Shown: positions 23,201 through 31,019, counted from the first letter of the stretch. The stretch: 64,000 nucleotides of DNA from Phymorhynchus buccinoides (GCA_017654935.2 CM065699.1:6428551-6492550), one strand, 5' to 3'. Program-made: numbers and translations. Notes: generated by a model not told the origin, from the sequence alone.

Positions 23201-23647
23201 AAATATGATCAGAAACTAAAATGTCTTTGTCGAGTACTGCACATAGCTTGAGTTATGTAGGGATCTTCTGATGGATTTTCACGTCTGCAAATTTTTGACA
23301 GGAGAAAAAAGATTGAGAGATGATGCAAATTGTCCTCCTTAGAAGAATCATGGCTGGTCTGATCGTGCTTGAAGATCACAGTCAAGGTGCTTCGCGGCCA
23401 CTCTTTACCCAACAAGATGGCGTCATGGATTGTTTGATATGCTATCATTACTGCTATTACATATACATAACAATTGTTTTTTTCTGGTTGTAGCGACCTG
23501 CTGCAAAATCCGCTGATTGTACCGGTCAAGGTGCTCCGCGGTCACTCGCTGACCAACAAGATGGGCGTCATGGACTGTGCCTTCCACCCCAGACAGCCCC
23601 ACCTGTTCACTGCAGGGGCAGACGCCACCATCCGACTGTACAAATGA
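8958..23647 (+). CDS. BOP1: BOP1 ribosome biogenesis protein, C-terminal WD40 half
   Basis: Ten exons: 8958-9027, 10884-11016, 11927-12033, 14545-14636, 16165-16275, 16637-16711, 18176-18278, 20155-20239, 22464-22571, 23494-23647 (TGA). All nine junctions agree in phase and sum to 1038 nt (345 residues). The protein reads [149 protein letters not shown] and ends [10 protein letters not shown]. These are the seven-blade propeller of BOP1, a nucleolar subunit of the PeBoW complex (PES1-BOP1-WDR12) required for 28S/5.8S rRNA maturation and 60S assembly. The BOP1NT domain, roughly 400 residues in relatives, is absent. The upstream contig carries a different gene, so the missing exons must lie elsewhere or in the gap. 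Several exons are accompanied by partial tandem copies. Confidence 0.95.
9097..9334 (+). mobile_element. TTAA-flanked MITE, copy 1
   Basis: Starts TTAACCTTTTCGCTGTCAGC and ends GGCGGCAAAAGGGTTAG, in a BOP1 intron. It has lost part of the interior relative to other copies (AAATACCATCAAACTTAACTG retained). The TTAA target and CCCTTT/AAAGGG ends resemble piggyBac-type insertions. Confidence 0.8.
9355..10047. mobile_element. Inverted-repeat element with Penelope-like C-terminal coding fragment
   Basis: The outer arms (9355-9424 and 9978-10047) are inverted copies containing GTACCTTTACTGACTGTTTC. A second inverted pair lies at about 9438-9500 and 9715-9790. The plus-strand frame between them reads [20 protein letters not shown], then [33 protein letters not shown]. 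This is the pattern recalled for the C-terminal end of Penelope-like/GIY-YIG retroelement proteins (TDH...WE....L..E.....R..KE.IHI......NRD.G). No RT core is present; it is a truncated relic. A further element (9795-9985) is nested at its right side. Confidence 0.6.
9795..9985 (+). repeat. Dispersed element 'GTCGTACCCTGGCT'
   Basis: GTTGTTGTCGTACCCTGGCT.AAAGACTCCAGGGATCAT, ACAAATGCACCAGCT.GGGA and TTACGTGTGTGA.CG...CCGCCACGTGGGCAGCCACAC are shared with 21755-21915 and 47310-47505. Short, no ORF, SINE-sized. The family is not identified. Confidence 0.7.
10386..10796 (+). repeat. About 410-bp dispersed repeat, copy A
   Basis: AATAGACGATTTTCGG...GTGACTTCCCCTGTTTGACC...TTACTCCCCTTAATTATTTC matches 23674-24078 in the same orientation with many substitutions and indels. 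It sits in the intron immediately before BOP1 exon 2. No coding motif was recognised. Confidence 0.8.
11120..11349 (+). mobile_element. Second TTAA-flanked MITE family (CCCCTTGACTGCCA ends)
   Basis: Starts TTAACCCCTTGACTGCCA and ends with its inverse CTGGCAGTCAAGGGGTTAA. The inside is shared with 39700-39873 (GAAGAG.AATAACCCTGATATG, CTTTTGCTCTAAC). Same TTAA target as the more abundant family but a different sequence. Confidence 0.8.
11446..11702 (+). mobile_element. TTAA-flanked MITE, copy 2
   Basis: Begins TTAACCCTTTCAACCTGGGC and ends GGCGGTGAAAGGGTTAA. Retains the interior TTACCTCCCAAAATTAAGAA and GACATGGGTGTTAAA blocks. Lies in the BOP1 intron between exons 2 and 3. Confidence 0.85.
12036..13072 (+). 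repeat. 1-kb TGTCTGTCTGTTCAAGTGCGTC satellite in a BOP1 intron
   Basis: Units of TGTTCAAGTGCGTC interleaved with variable CTGTCTGT runs start right after the exon-3 donor (GACG|GTTAGT at 12034). Because the unit has almost no stop triplets it is open in three plus-strand frames (S-V-C-L-F-K type peptides). These are not treated as genes. Confidence 0.9.
13140..13268 (+). repeat. GTGTGTATATCACT tandem repeat
   Basis: Eight units of about 14 bp (ATATCACTGTGTGT) within the BOP1 intron between exons 3 and 4. No other content. Confidence 0.85.
13433..13775 (+). repeat. 31-bp tandem repeat resembling a splice-acceptor array
   Basis: About eleven units of TCCTATTGATTTGTTGTTTCAGGACAGTTTG (period about 31). 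Each unit has a T-rich tract and a CAG, so it looks like a 3' splice site. The array precedes BOP1 exon 4 and its pseudo-copies by roughly 0.5 kb. Confidence 0.9.
13812..13915 (-). repeat. SINE-1 fragment
   Basis: ACTCACAGAGACTCGTCTCACCT and CAAGCAGCAGGATTTCTCCCTGCTCTTA match the distal part of the tRNA-derived SINE at 34495-34885, in the same (minus) orientation. Confidence 0.65.
13990..14215 (+). repeat. Dispersed repeat shared with 51118-51345
   Basis: CGCATTGGACTGTAGAGGGG...AAAGGCGCATTCGCCGAAAT...GTGAATAAAATAA.GTCACTT is nearly identical in both places. Contains an AATAAA, so it may be the 3' end of a retroelement. No recognised protein. Confidence 0.75.
14301..14384 (+). pseudogene. BOP1: Pseudo-copy 1 of BOP1 exon 4
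   Basis: The acceptor (ATTTACAG) plus 84 nt of the exon-4 sequence are present, but the copy breaks off at ATGAGGCTG and runs into TGATTGAATGATTG, so the last 8 exon bases and the donor are missing. It differs from the real exon by changes giving I and T (GACATCGGCACACAG). Confidence 0.9.
14425..14508 (+). pseudogene. BOP1: Pseudo-copy 2 of BOP1 exon 4
   Basis: Second truncated tandem copy, 124 nt after copy 1 and 120 nt before the true exon (14545-14636). It starts ACCCTAAGG (Pro instead of Ala) and also ends at ATGAGGCTG without a donor. Splicing from exon 3 into it would not continue correctly. Confidence 0.9.
14866..14960. repeat. Dispersed element related to 61915-62170
   Basis: GGTCAAAGGTCAAGGTCACT and CTGCTGCC.C.CGGCT..TTGATCTAGCG are found inverted at 61915-62170. 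Function unknown. Confidence 0.5.
15161..15545 (+). mobile_element. TTAA-flanked MITE, copy 3, carrying a nested hairpin insert
   Basis: Ends TTAACCCTTTCGCCGCCAGC and GGCGGTGAAGGGGTTAA. The copy is interrupted at about 15271-15402 by a second element with inverted ends CAGGCATGGGAATTGTC / GACAATTCCCATGCCTG. That insert is flanked by ATAAC on both sides, consistent with a 5-bp target duplication. Confidence 0.85.
15805..16050 (+). repeat. Dispersed repeat 'CCCCATGGGGATACCGGGGG'
   Basis: A plus-strand copy of a family also found inverted at 42430-42790 and 48420-48790. Shared blocks are CCCCCACCTTCTGGGTGTTCT, TGACTCTGCCTTTTCCCTTT and GAAGTCGGACATG. SINE-sized; the family is not identified. Confidence 0.7.
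16300..16530 (+). repeat. GT-rich microsatellite
   Basis: A (GT)n tract with GC interruptions begins about 25 nt after the donor of BOP1 exon 5. Potential Z-DNA. C-V-C-V reading frames are artefacts. Confidence 0.9.
16793..17120 (+). repeat. 30-bp tandem repeat (GGCTTCCGGTTTTTGGATG)
   Basis: About eleven units alternate CTTGTGGCTTCCGGTTTTTG and CTTGAGACTTCCGGTTTTGG with ATGCTGAAA spacers. The array begins about 80 nt after the donor of BOP1 exon 6. Confidence 0.9.
17222..17297 (+). repeat. (CA)n microsatellite
   Basis: About 38 CA units. The following 17320-18170 is intronic with no recognised gene apart from a short ATC tract at 17945-17985. Confidence 0.95.
18560..19090 (+). repeat. 85-bp tandem repeat, about six copies
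   Basis: Unit TGACCTGAGCCTCAGGCCAT...GCTGGGTTTCAGCTATCAG, in the intron between BOP1 exons 7 and 8. The palindromic GAGCCTCAGGC and repeated TTTCAG motifs are notable. Units are more than 95% alike by eye, implying recent amplification. Confidence 0.9.
19450..19690 (+). repeat. GT-rich microsatellite
   Basis: TGTGTG and TGCCTGCC tracts in a BOP1 intron. No gene. Confidence 0.85.
19787..20134 (+). repeat. About 50-bp tandem repeat before BOP1 exon 8
   Basis: Seven units of CCATGTGGAAAAATACCCCA + TTTTATTGTGATTTACTGCA. The array stops 20 nt before the acceptor (TTTTTCAG) of exon 8. Confidence 0.9.
20276..20700. mobile_element. ATAAGG MITE containing a nested long hairpin
   Basis: The outer sequence is the CCGTATTT..CTGGCTATAAGG family. 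Inside it, 20304-20430 and 20520-20646 are long inverted arms (left CAAAGGGTGAATACTCTC, right inverse) of about 125 bp with a roughly 90-bp loop. This is a fold-back element. Confidence 0.8.
20836..21033. mobile_element. MITE, inverted copy of 2985-3182
   Basis: TAGGCCGGGTTCACATTAGA at the left and TATGTGTGGACACAGCCTTA at the right are the reverse of the first copy's ends. No ORF. Confidence 0.75.
21055..21252 (+). repeat. Dispersed repeat shared with 35693-35884
   Basis: GTCTTGAGTAGTCTGGATAG...CATCAAACAATGTTCACTGA...GAGTAGAGTAAACAGGTCT. The second copy is disrupted by TCTC bursts (see finding). Confidence 0.75.
21390..21650 (+). repeat. C-rich tandem repeat with G-quadruplex potential on the minus strand
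   Basis: Four units of about 70 bp each pair a C-run block (CCCCCCACCCCCCGCCCCGC type) with GGTTTTGGATAGTAGCATG. On the minus strand each block offers four or more G-runs of at least 3 within 30 nt. Confidence 0.85.
21755..21915 (+). repeat. Dispersed element 'GTCGTACCCTGGCT', copy 2
   Basis: Same family as 9795-9985. The rest of 21920-22440 shows no gene and no recognised repeat. Confidence 0.7.
22572..22850 (+). pseudogene. BOP1: Tandem partial copies of BOP1 exon 9
   Basis: After the exon-9 donor (ACAG|GTATGT) the last part of the exon plus the donor is repeated about four more times. The first copy is 78 nt (26 codons) and nearly intact, including [10 protein letters not shown]; later copies decay to GGCACTGTCATGTGTCATGG. 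Each copy keeps AAAGTATACAGGTATGTAAA, so several equivalent donors exist. Confidence 0.9.
23135..23205 (-). repeat. Fragment of the AAGCGCTTTACA family
   Basis: TTGTAAAGCGCTTAGAGCTTATAAGTATAAGCGCTCTATAAAT. Related copies are at 39530-39620, 41745-41825 and 46325-46410, where an (ATA)n or (TTA)n tract precedes TATATAGCGC. Confidence 0.65.
23378..23436 (+). pseudogene. BOP1: Degraded copy of part of BOP1 exon 10
   Basis: GTCAAGGTGCTTCGCGGCCA and CCAACAAGATGGCGTCATGG match GTCAAGGTGCTCCGCGGTCA...CCAACAAGATGGGCGTCATGG of the true exon (23530-23575), but with a one-base deletion and no acceptor. It lies about 145 nt upstream of the real segment. Confidence 0.85.
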
Positions 23648-23673
23648 TCCTGTGTGTGTGTGTGCCTGAACAA

Positions 23674-24085
23674 ATAGACGATTTTCGGGGGAAAAACTAG
23701 GGGAGAGCATTTTGTGAAAATTAGAGTTGATTACCTTGACTTGCTCGGTCAAAGCCATGGCAGTATGGCGTCGAAGCTTGAAACCGCCGGATGCCAGTCA
23801 GCGACTTGCAAACATGTTTTTAGAAAAATAAGGGGTGGCCAGTTGCTACAAAGTGATAGAACTTGCAAACTGTGACGTAAAAATATAAATTACATCAAAT
23901 TTAGAACGACGCACTGCGTTCTACATGCTGTGTGTCTCCTCAAACACACGAGGCGACGGCTGTGGATCTACCTGAAGGTAGAGTAACTTCCCCTGTTTGA
24001 CCGATTGAATTAGGCGAGATCACTCCCACACACCATGAAATTACTCCCCTTAATTATTTCTGAACAATTCCTATTGCTTGATGTA
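23674..24085 (+). repeat. About 410-bp dispersed repeat, copy B, in the BOP1 3' region
   Basis: Starts 27 nt after the BOP1 stop codon, so it may form most of the 3' UTR. Matches 10386-10796. No clear AATAAA is seen close to the stop. Confidence 0.8.
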
Positions 24086-24234
24086 AGAAAAAGAAACAGT
24101 TGAAGGGACCCAGAGACGCACTAGCCTCACCTGCTCTACCAACACGTAGCGACAGTTCTTGCTAGGTTGTGTCTGTGTATGTGGACATGTAGGAATGAAT
24201 TGTTGGGTAAAAGTAGAAGATATCCGCCTTCTTT

Positions 24235-24490
24235 ACCATATTTTTGGGGACTATAAGGCGCACCTCAATATAAGGCGCATCCCCCAGATTTTACCCCAAA
24301 TTCAGATTTTGTTCACCAATGTTCTTACTATACTATCAGTCCTATAAGGTGCACCTCAATATAAGGCGCATCCCCCAGATTTTACCCCAAATTCAGATTT
24401 TGTTCACCAATGTTCTCACTATACTATCAGTCCTATAAGGCGCAGGGGTCTCAGTCTGGGGGAAAATGTATCACCTTATAGTAAAAAAAA
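24235..24490. mobile_element. MITE of the CGGACTATAAGGCGCA family with internal duplication
   Basis: Ends ACCATATTTTTGGGGACTATA and inverted TCACCTTATAGTAAAAAAAATATGGTAC. A 110-bp block (GCGCATCCCCCAGATTTTAC...ATACTATCAGTCCTATAAGG) is present twice. Confidence 0.8.
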
Positions 24491-24830
24491 TATGGTACTT
24501 TTTTGGTGATTGTAGCTTCTGGCTTCCACCTTACAAAATGATTGTATGTGTGTGTGTCGGTGTGTGCGCTTGTGCGCATGTGTGTGCATTTTAAAAAAAA
24601 TCTTTCATCAAATAGAATGAGGCTGTATTCATATTGTCCATGTACATTTTTTTTCTCCATTTTGGAATGAATGATGATGAGACAGAGAAAAGTAAACCTG
24701 GTTTTAAATGTTTCCAGCGTTTTGTTTTGGTGTGAAATGGTATGATTGATTATTGGTGTCAATTATTTTATTTTATTTTTTGTTGGGTGGTGTTGCAATG
24801 TTGAAAGGATAGAAAGACATGGCACACTGT

Positions 24831-24857
24831 ATGGGGGGGGGGGGGGGGGGGGGGGGG
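24831..24857 (+). repeat. Poly-G tract
   Basis: A run of about 26 G. 24860-25160 is AT-rich and shows no gene. Confidence 0.95.
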
Positions 24858-25170
24858 TAAAAAAAAAAAGGCTCTTTCTCTCTCACACTACAAAGGAATC
24901 AAATATTTTAACAATTCTGTATTTTATCACATCCGACTATTTCCCCATGAACTTTCACTCTCAACATTCGTAACCCAAATACATTTTCATAATAAAAGAA
25001 TTGTTTAAGAAAAATTAAGAAAAAAGTCAACATTAACATGACAATTAAACCAAATAAAGAATACATCTTGCCATTTCCGAGCTATCGTATACAACAACAA
25101 AAAAGAAGAAAATATATTTACATTAATTTAAAACTTTGCATGTAATAGTTTCCTGCCATTTATTGGAAGT

Positions 25171-25306
25171 CTGTGTACACGTTAACATATTCACAAAATA
25201 TCTATTTCCCCATGGAAACAGTCTTAGTCCACTCATAATGACTTACAACTCACTGTGTCGCCATGGGGAAATAGTAATATTTTGTGAATATTGTTAACGT
25301 GTACAG
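25171..25306. repeat. Imperfect palindrome with 45-nt arms
   Basis: The left arm CTGTGTACACGTTAACATAT...CCATGG (25171-25215) is inverted at 25261-25306 (CCATGGGGAAATAGTAATAT...GTGTACAG), with a 45-nt loop. May be a small fold-back MITE or a hairpin RNA source. Confidence 0.8.
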
Positions 25307-25335
25307 AGATCTTTATATACATATAGTATGATATA

Positions 25336-26875
25336 CCCTCAGTGGTGAATACATATACCCTCAGTGGTGAATACATACCCACAGTGGTGAATACATATAC
25401 CCACAGTGGTGAATACATACACCCTCAGTGGTGAATACATATACCCTCAGTGGTGAATACATGCCCACCGTGGTGAATACATATGTCCACAGTGGTGAAT
25501 ACATGCCCACAGTGGTAAATACATACACCCACAGTGGTGAATACATATGTCCGCTGGTGAATACATATGCCCACAGTGGTGAATACATATGCACACAGTG
25601 GTGAATACATATGCCCACAGTGGTGAATACATGTACCCACAGTGGTGAATACATGTACCCACAGTGGTGAATACATATAGTGATATACCCACAGTGGTGA
25701 ATACATATAGTGATATACCCACAGTGGTGAATACATATAGTGATATACCCACAGTGGTGAATACATATAGTGATATACCCACAGTGGTGAATACATATAG
25801 TGATATACCCACAGTGATGAATACATATACCCACAGTGGTGAATACATATGTCCACTGGTGAATACATATGCCCACAGTGGTGAATGCATATAGTGATAT
25901 ACCCACAGTGATGAATACATATACCCACAGTGGTGAATACATATGTCCACTGGTGAATACATATGCCCACAGTGGTGAATACATATGTCCACTGGTGAAT
26001 ACATATACCCACTGGTGAATACATATACCCACAGTGGTGAATACATATACCCACAGTGGTGAATACATATACCCTCAGTGGTGAATACATATACCCTCAG
26101 TGGTGAATACATATGTCCACAGTGGTGAATACATATGTCCACTGGTGAATACATATGTCCACAGTGGTGAATACATATACCCACAGTGGTGAATACATAT
26201 GTCCACTGGTGAATACATATACCCACAGTGGTGAATACATATGCCCACAGTGGTGAATACATATGTCCACAGTGGTGAATACATATACCCACAGTGGTGA
26301 ATACATATGTCCACAGTGGTGAATACATATACCCACAGTGGTGAATACACATGAATACATACCCACAGTGGTGAATACATATACCCACAGTGGTGAATAC
26401 ATATACCCACAGTGGTGAATACATATACCCACAGTGGTGAATACATATACCCACAGTGGTGAATACATATACCCACAGTGGTGAATACATACCCACAGTG
26501 GTGAATACATATACCCTCAGTGGTGAATACATACCCACAGTGGTGAATACATACCCACAGTGGTGAATACATATACCCACAGTGGTGAATACATACCCAC
26601 AGTGGTGAATACATATACCCACAGTGGTGAATACATATACCCACAGTGGTGAATACCCACAGTGGTGAATATACCCACAGTGGTGAATACACATACCCAC
26701 AGTGGTGAATACATATACCCACAGTGGTGAATACATACATACCCACAGTGGTGAATACATAGTGGTGTTACCCACAGTGGTGAATACATACCCACAGTGG
26801 TGAATACATACCCTACCCTCAGTGGTGAATACATACCCACAGTGGTGAATACATACCCACAGTGGTGAATACATA
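25336..26875 (+). repeat. 1.5-kb minisatellite, 20-22-bp unit CACAGTGGTGAATACATAYV
   Basis: About 70 units of CCCACAGTGGTGAATACATA with AT, ATG or no spacer. A higher-order run of AGTGATATACCCACAGTGGTG units lies at 25678-25815. The minus strand is open in all three frames (MYSPLWVY, VFTTVGI, CIHHCGY), giving spurious proteins up to 475 residues. Confidence 0.95.
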
Positions 26876-26896
26876 CATACACTAAAGTGATAAGAA

Positions 26897-27570
26897 GGAA
26901 GGTGGCAGAGTGTTTAACCCTTTTGCCGCCAGCCATTTTTCTGCCAAGAAATACCAGTAAACTGAACTGGGTAGAGAAAAAAATTATCTGCAATATTGGA
27001 AATTTCTCTGTGACATGTATGGCTTGTACCCACGTGTCGTCATATCCGGCCACAAGGAGCGTGCCATATTATGGGAGACCGCCATCTTAGTCAGTAACTT
27101 TGTTTGAAAAATGCCAGATCGATGCTGTGTACACACAAATCTGACTAAGATGGCGACACTTCCGTTGGAAGGGTCGAGCTGCGCACGCAGGTGGGGGGGA
27201 GCCATAACAGGCCTATCCTTGCACTCTCAAAATTAAGAAAATAGGGTCTTCAAATAACAGACCCTGGTTTGATACCTTTTAGTGACATGGGTGTTAAACC
27301 ATTGTGGTGCATAAATGCGACATTGGCGGTGAAAGGGTTGTCATTTGCATGCCAATTTCTATGCATAAGTGACCCCGGTTCGACTCCAGGCCTCGCCCTT
27401 TCTTTCTAGTTAGACAGGAAAATCGAACTGAACGTCGAGTTCCTCGGATGCGGACTTAAAACTAGTCTGACCCGTGCACTTTACGCACATAAAAATCCCA
27501 CAGCAGTTGAAAAGTCAGTAAGAGCAGGGAGAAATCCTGCTGCCTGGTATGACCAAATTGATAGCCAGGT
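26897..27570 (+). mobile_element. tRNA-derived SINE-1, split by a MITE insertion
   Basis: The head fragment GAAGGTGGCAGAGTG (A-box region) at about 26899-26913 is separated from the B-box (CGGTTCGACTCC, 27377-27388) and the SINE body (CGCCCTTTCTTTCTAGTTAG..., GCAGGGAGAAATCCTGCTGC) by the TTAA MITE at 26914-27341. The intact counterpart is 34495-34885 on the minus strand. Confidence 0.8.
26914..27341 (+). mobile_element. TTAA-flanked MITE, copy 4, with a further insert
   Basis: Begins TTAACCCTTTTGCCGCCAGC and ends GGCGGTGAAAGGGTTG. It is inserted in a SINE and itself interrupted at about 27017-27207 by a segment with inverted ends TATGGCT.../...AGCCATA. This is a three-level nest. Confidence 0.85.
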
Positions 27571-27639
27571 TCCCCAAGTCTGCCCACCACCCCCCTTCAT
27601 ACCTCCTGCCCCATAGCCCCACCACCACCCAAAAAAAAG

Positions 27640-27720
27640 AAGGGTGGCGCTGCGCTTGCAACGACATTCTCTCCATGTGGGAGCAGCCCAAATTTCACTG
27701 AGACAAGTCTCTGTGACCAG
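27640..27720 (+). repeat. SINE-3 fragment
   Basis: GGTGGCGCTGCGCTTGCAACG and CATGTGGGAGCAGCCCAAAT match the distal parts of 49433-49800 and 50105-50310. Confidence 0.6.
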
Positions 27721-27817
27721 AACATACCAAACACCAATACGATATAGTCATATACCCAAGTACATGATTTTTTCAAAGATACACAAGGCATGTCAAAGTT
27801 TCATAGGAAGATACATG

Positions 27818-28075
27818 TACAGTGGAGCCTCCCTTATAAGACCTTCCGAAATCATCCAAAATGACGTCTTATAAGGGAGAGGTCTTATAAGGGAGGTAAT
27901 TTTAATACTTACAAAGGACAATGTCTCAGAGAAGTAGGTCTTATGTGGGAGGGAGTCTTATAATGGGAGGTCTTATAAGGGAGGTAATTTTAATACTTAC
28001 AAAGGACAATGTCTCAGAGAAGTAGGTCTTATGTGGGAGGGAGTCTTATAAGGGAGGTTCCACTGTACTGTAACA
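27818..28075. mobile_element. Pogo/mariner-like MITE with internal tandem repeat
   Basis: Ends TACAGTGGAGCCTCCCTTAT and inverted ATAAGGGAGGTTCCACTGTA, with TA at the borders. Inside, an about 80-bp unit (GGTCTTATAAGGGAGGTAAT...GTAGGTCTTATGTGGGAGGG) is duplicated. Assignment to Tc1/mariner-pogo is inferred from the CAGT..AACCTC type end. Confidence 0.75.
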
Positions 28076-28391
28076 CTGTTGTTGTCAGTGTGCTCATTGC
28101 AAAGGGGCACTGTCCCCAGAACTGAACATGCCTTTATCCAAAGAAGATGAATTTCCCTTTCCAAATCATGACCTCATCGTTTTATTTCTCTATTTAACGA
28201 ATCTTGCAAAATAATGATTCGATGAAACAGCAAACAAAAACTGTTACATCCGTTGTATAGTAACTGGAGTAACTTATGATAGTGTCCCCCATTTATGACT
28301 GTTTAATTGTAATATTCGGGCATGGTAATCTTCAGAGAATTCCCTGAATTCGGAGAAAAGTGAATGTAGAAAAGCAAATGCCAGATGGGGT

Positions 28392-28632
28392 TTTAAAGAC
28401 ACACTGACGCACCACGACTAAGTCCCTTGGGGTTTTTCCCGGGTAGCTGTGACCCACATACAAATGTCCCCAACTTCAAATTGAGGCTGCTCTTTAAAAT
28501 TATGTTTCGTTTTCAATTTGGGGACATTTGTACGGGAGTCAAACCTGGTCAAAAGAAGATTTCTTACCAGCTATAAGAGAGAAAACAAGTGAAACCCGTG
28601 ATTTTGACACATGACCTGGTGGGTCTTTAAGC
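28392..28632 (+). mobile_element. MITE with AAAGACAC/GGGTCTTTAA ends
   Basis: Starts TTTTAAAGACACACTGACGCACCAC and ends TGACCTGGTGGGTCTTTAA. It has an internal hairpin (CATACAAATGTCCCCAACTT against GGGGACATTTGTACG). A full inverted copy lies at 58424-58656, a short one at 57915-58040, and a fragment at about 18410-18505. Confidence 0.75.
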
Positions 28633-28639
28633 TTGAGGA

Positions 28640-29930
28640 GATGCCCTTTTCCCAAATGTTAACAGTTTAACATATTCATCTTCAAGAGAAATTGCCTCCT
28701 GATCACCATAAAGTGCTCTTTACCCATTGAGACCACCGTCTCCTGAAACCCCCAAATATTTTCAGAGAAAAATGCTTTTCCTTCATTGGCATGCTTGATT
28801 TATTTATTTCAATGGATACAAAAATATAATAGCAACAACTGGAAGTCGCTAATACAAATTTTAATCATACACGAGTCTCTCCCTCTCTCTGTGTCTCTCC
28901 CCCCCCCCCACCCCCCTCTCTCTCACTGTTAAGGTAGTTGAACTGAATCATATACAAACAGAGAAGTAAACACTCGCTTAAAAATAGACTAGACCTCTGC
29001 TAAGGCAGATCCCTTTCTACACATTGCTAACTTACAGGGAGACAACTAAAATTATTAGCAAAATGCTGGTCCAAAAACAAACAATAAACAAGCAAACGAA
29101 AAGAAAATGCAACAATTAAATAAAAAAAATTGTATGAATGATGATCTGGATTGATTTCTAAACATCAACATCGGAAGAAAATTACGACAAAACCACACTT
29201 TTTGCAACAAAACTGCCAAACTATCGCACAGAATTACGTCACTGCTTCCAAAACTAGAGAGGATGTTTTCCGTAAGTCTCATCCCAAGAATTCTGCCCCA
29301 TTTATTTTCCTGCTACCAACTCATAGCTGCCAGCCTTTCAATGTCAAAAATACAAATTCTGGTCGGGAGTCAGTCTGTTTGCTTCACCCCCTCCTCAGAT
29401 TGTGGGCCTCATAATGCGTAGCTCCCTAATGCTGAGGTTTAGAGAAGCAAAGTTTACAGCAAGAAAACATAGTATTCTACATGAGAAACAACAAAACATG
29501 GTAAGTATTGATTGAAACAATGTCCACAAACCTACATTGTGGATCAAACATTAATGTAGACGAGGTTTTTTTGGTTTGTTTTTGTTTGAAATTTCAGAAA
29601 CAGGATTTATTGTTTTGAAATGAGGCTTTTTACTACTTCTTGGCTTCATGAAAGGGCGATAATTTTAGGACTGAGTTGACTATGCCACCTAGTGACAAGT
29701 CGGGGGCAGAGAATTTTCTGTGGCTATGTACTACTACTTCATGACAGGCAAGGGCAATAATCTTATGTAGGAGGCACACACGACTCAGTGCACGAGACAG
29801 GGGCAGAGAATTTTTAGTATAAAGCCTCATTAGGAAAACCTGAATCTTGACGGTTGTAGACTAATATCAATTTTACAAATGAATGTGGCGGTACCATAGC
29901 CGATGAGGTTTATCCGAGGCGTGGTTACCG
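28640..29930. other. No recognised gene
   Basis: Unique-looking AT-rich sequence with a short CT/C tract at 28878-28923. No exon-like open segment with good splice sites or domain motif was seen on either strand. Confidence 0.5.
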
Positions 29931-29934
29931 CTAC

Positions 29935-30085
29935 ACATATCTATATTGTTACAAACTCGGGACTTTACTGGCGTTGCACTGCCTCCGGGCATTGCCTCCA
30001 GTATTGTTCCCACCATCTTTGTATTTACAAATGTCCCATATGTGTCTATGACCGAGAGGACGTAAAACACCATTTTTCATTCTGA
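29935..30085 (+). repeat. SINE-like dispersed family, copy
   Basis: ACTCGGGACTTTACTGGCGTT, CCTCCGGGCATTGCCTCCAG, TTCCCACCATCTTTGTAT and CGAGAGGACGTAAAACACC. Shared with 49295-49425 (same strand) and 37020-37160 (inverted). Confidence 0.7.
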
Positions 30086-30369
30086 ATCTTGACGGGAGAC
30101 AGGAAAAATAGAAATGGTTGGCAGCTAAAATCAGAAGCCACAAGCATCGGCACTCCCAAAACCAGATTTCTGGCATGTCCCAGAAAATTAACATCTGAAT
30201 AGATTATTCCTTGTGTACTGCTGGTTTGGCAGTCTGTGACCTGACAAGCCAGGGTGTGGCTGTGAGTTGGAATGAGACAAATGACAGCAAAGCTAGCTAC
30301 TGGATGCCCATAAGATCAGACAGAAAAGAATAGAAAAAGCGTAAAAAATATATATATAATTTTTTTTTT

Positions 30370-30800
30370 TTTTTGCTGTCCCATCTTCATCTGTACATTG
30401 GCGTTGCTCCCACGCCGCTCGTTCCAAATCCAGTTCGCAGCCATATCCTGGTTTGTTGGGTCGCAGAATCCGAAACCAGCAGTCCAAGTGTCCTGAGCGA
30501 ATCTATGTTAGGCTGTCAGGAGGCAACCAACCGAGGAGACACTGCACGGCTGCTGAGTCACTTCGATGGGCGCCTGTTCTGAGCTAACAAACACAGAAAA
30601 CCACCTAAGCCCCCTACTGACGACAATAATGTCTTAGTTGTGGAGCCAGCGTGAGTACTTGAGGTCCTCCGAGGGCGCCACCATGACTGTCCATTGACAG
30701 CTCCCCAGAACATACTGATCCCCATGACTTTGACCCGAACGCACCAAGGCATAGACTGGATCGGAAACCGAAACTGAGGTCACCATGAGAGCAGGCACGC
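30370..30800 (+). repeat. Dispersed repeat SINE-4, copy A
   Basis: CTGTCCCATCTTC, GGCGTTGCTCCCAC..CGCTC, GTCAGGAGGCAACCAACCGA, GGAGACACTGCACGGCTGCT and CCTCCGAGGGCGCCACCA match 50415-50760. Possibly a retrotransposon 5' or 3' region; no protein is read. Confidence 0.75.
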
Positions 30801-31019
30801 AAAGCCACAGAATTTAAGACATTTTTCCTTTCGATGATTGATGGAAATGAGATGGATGACTATGATGATGGTGATGCTATGGAGTTCTGTATCGGTCTGA
30901 GACTATGTGACAGGGCTGTATTCTACACTTCCTTTCATAATGATATCCCGGTGATAACCAGGCCCAAAAACTACAGACACCTGCAGTGTTGGTCATGAAA
31001 TCAGAGCAACACTCTCAGA

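Noticed and set aside
25361..26874. Minus-strand frames of 221-475 codons (YSPLWVY etc.)
   Set aside because: Open in all three frames because the 22-bp unit lacks stop triplets. Minisatellite, not a gene.
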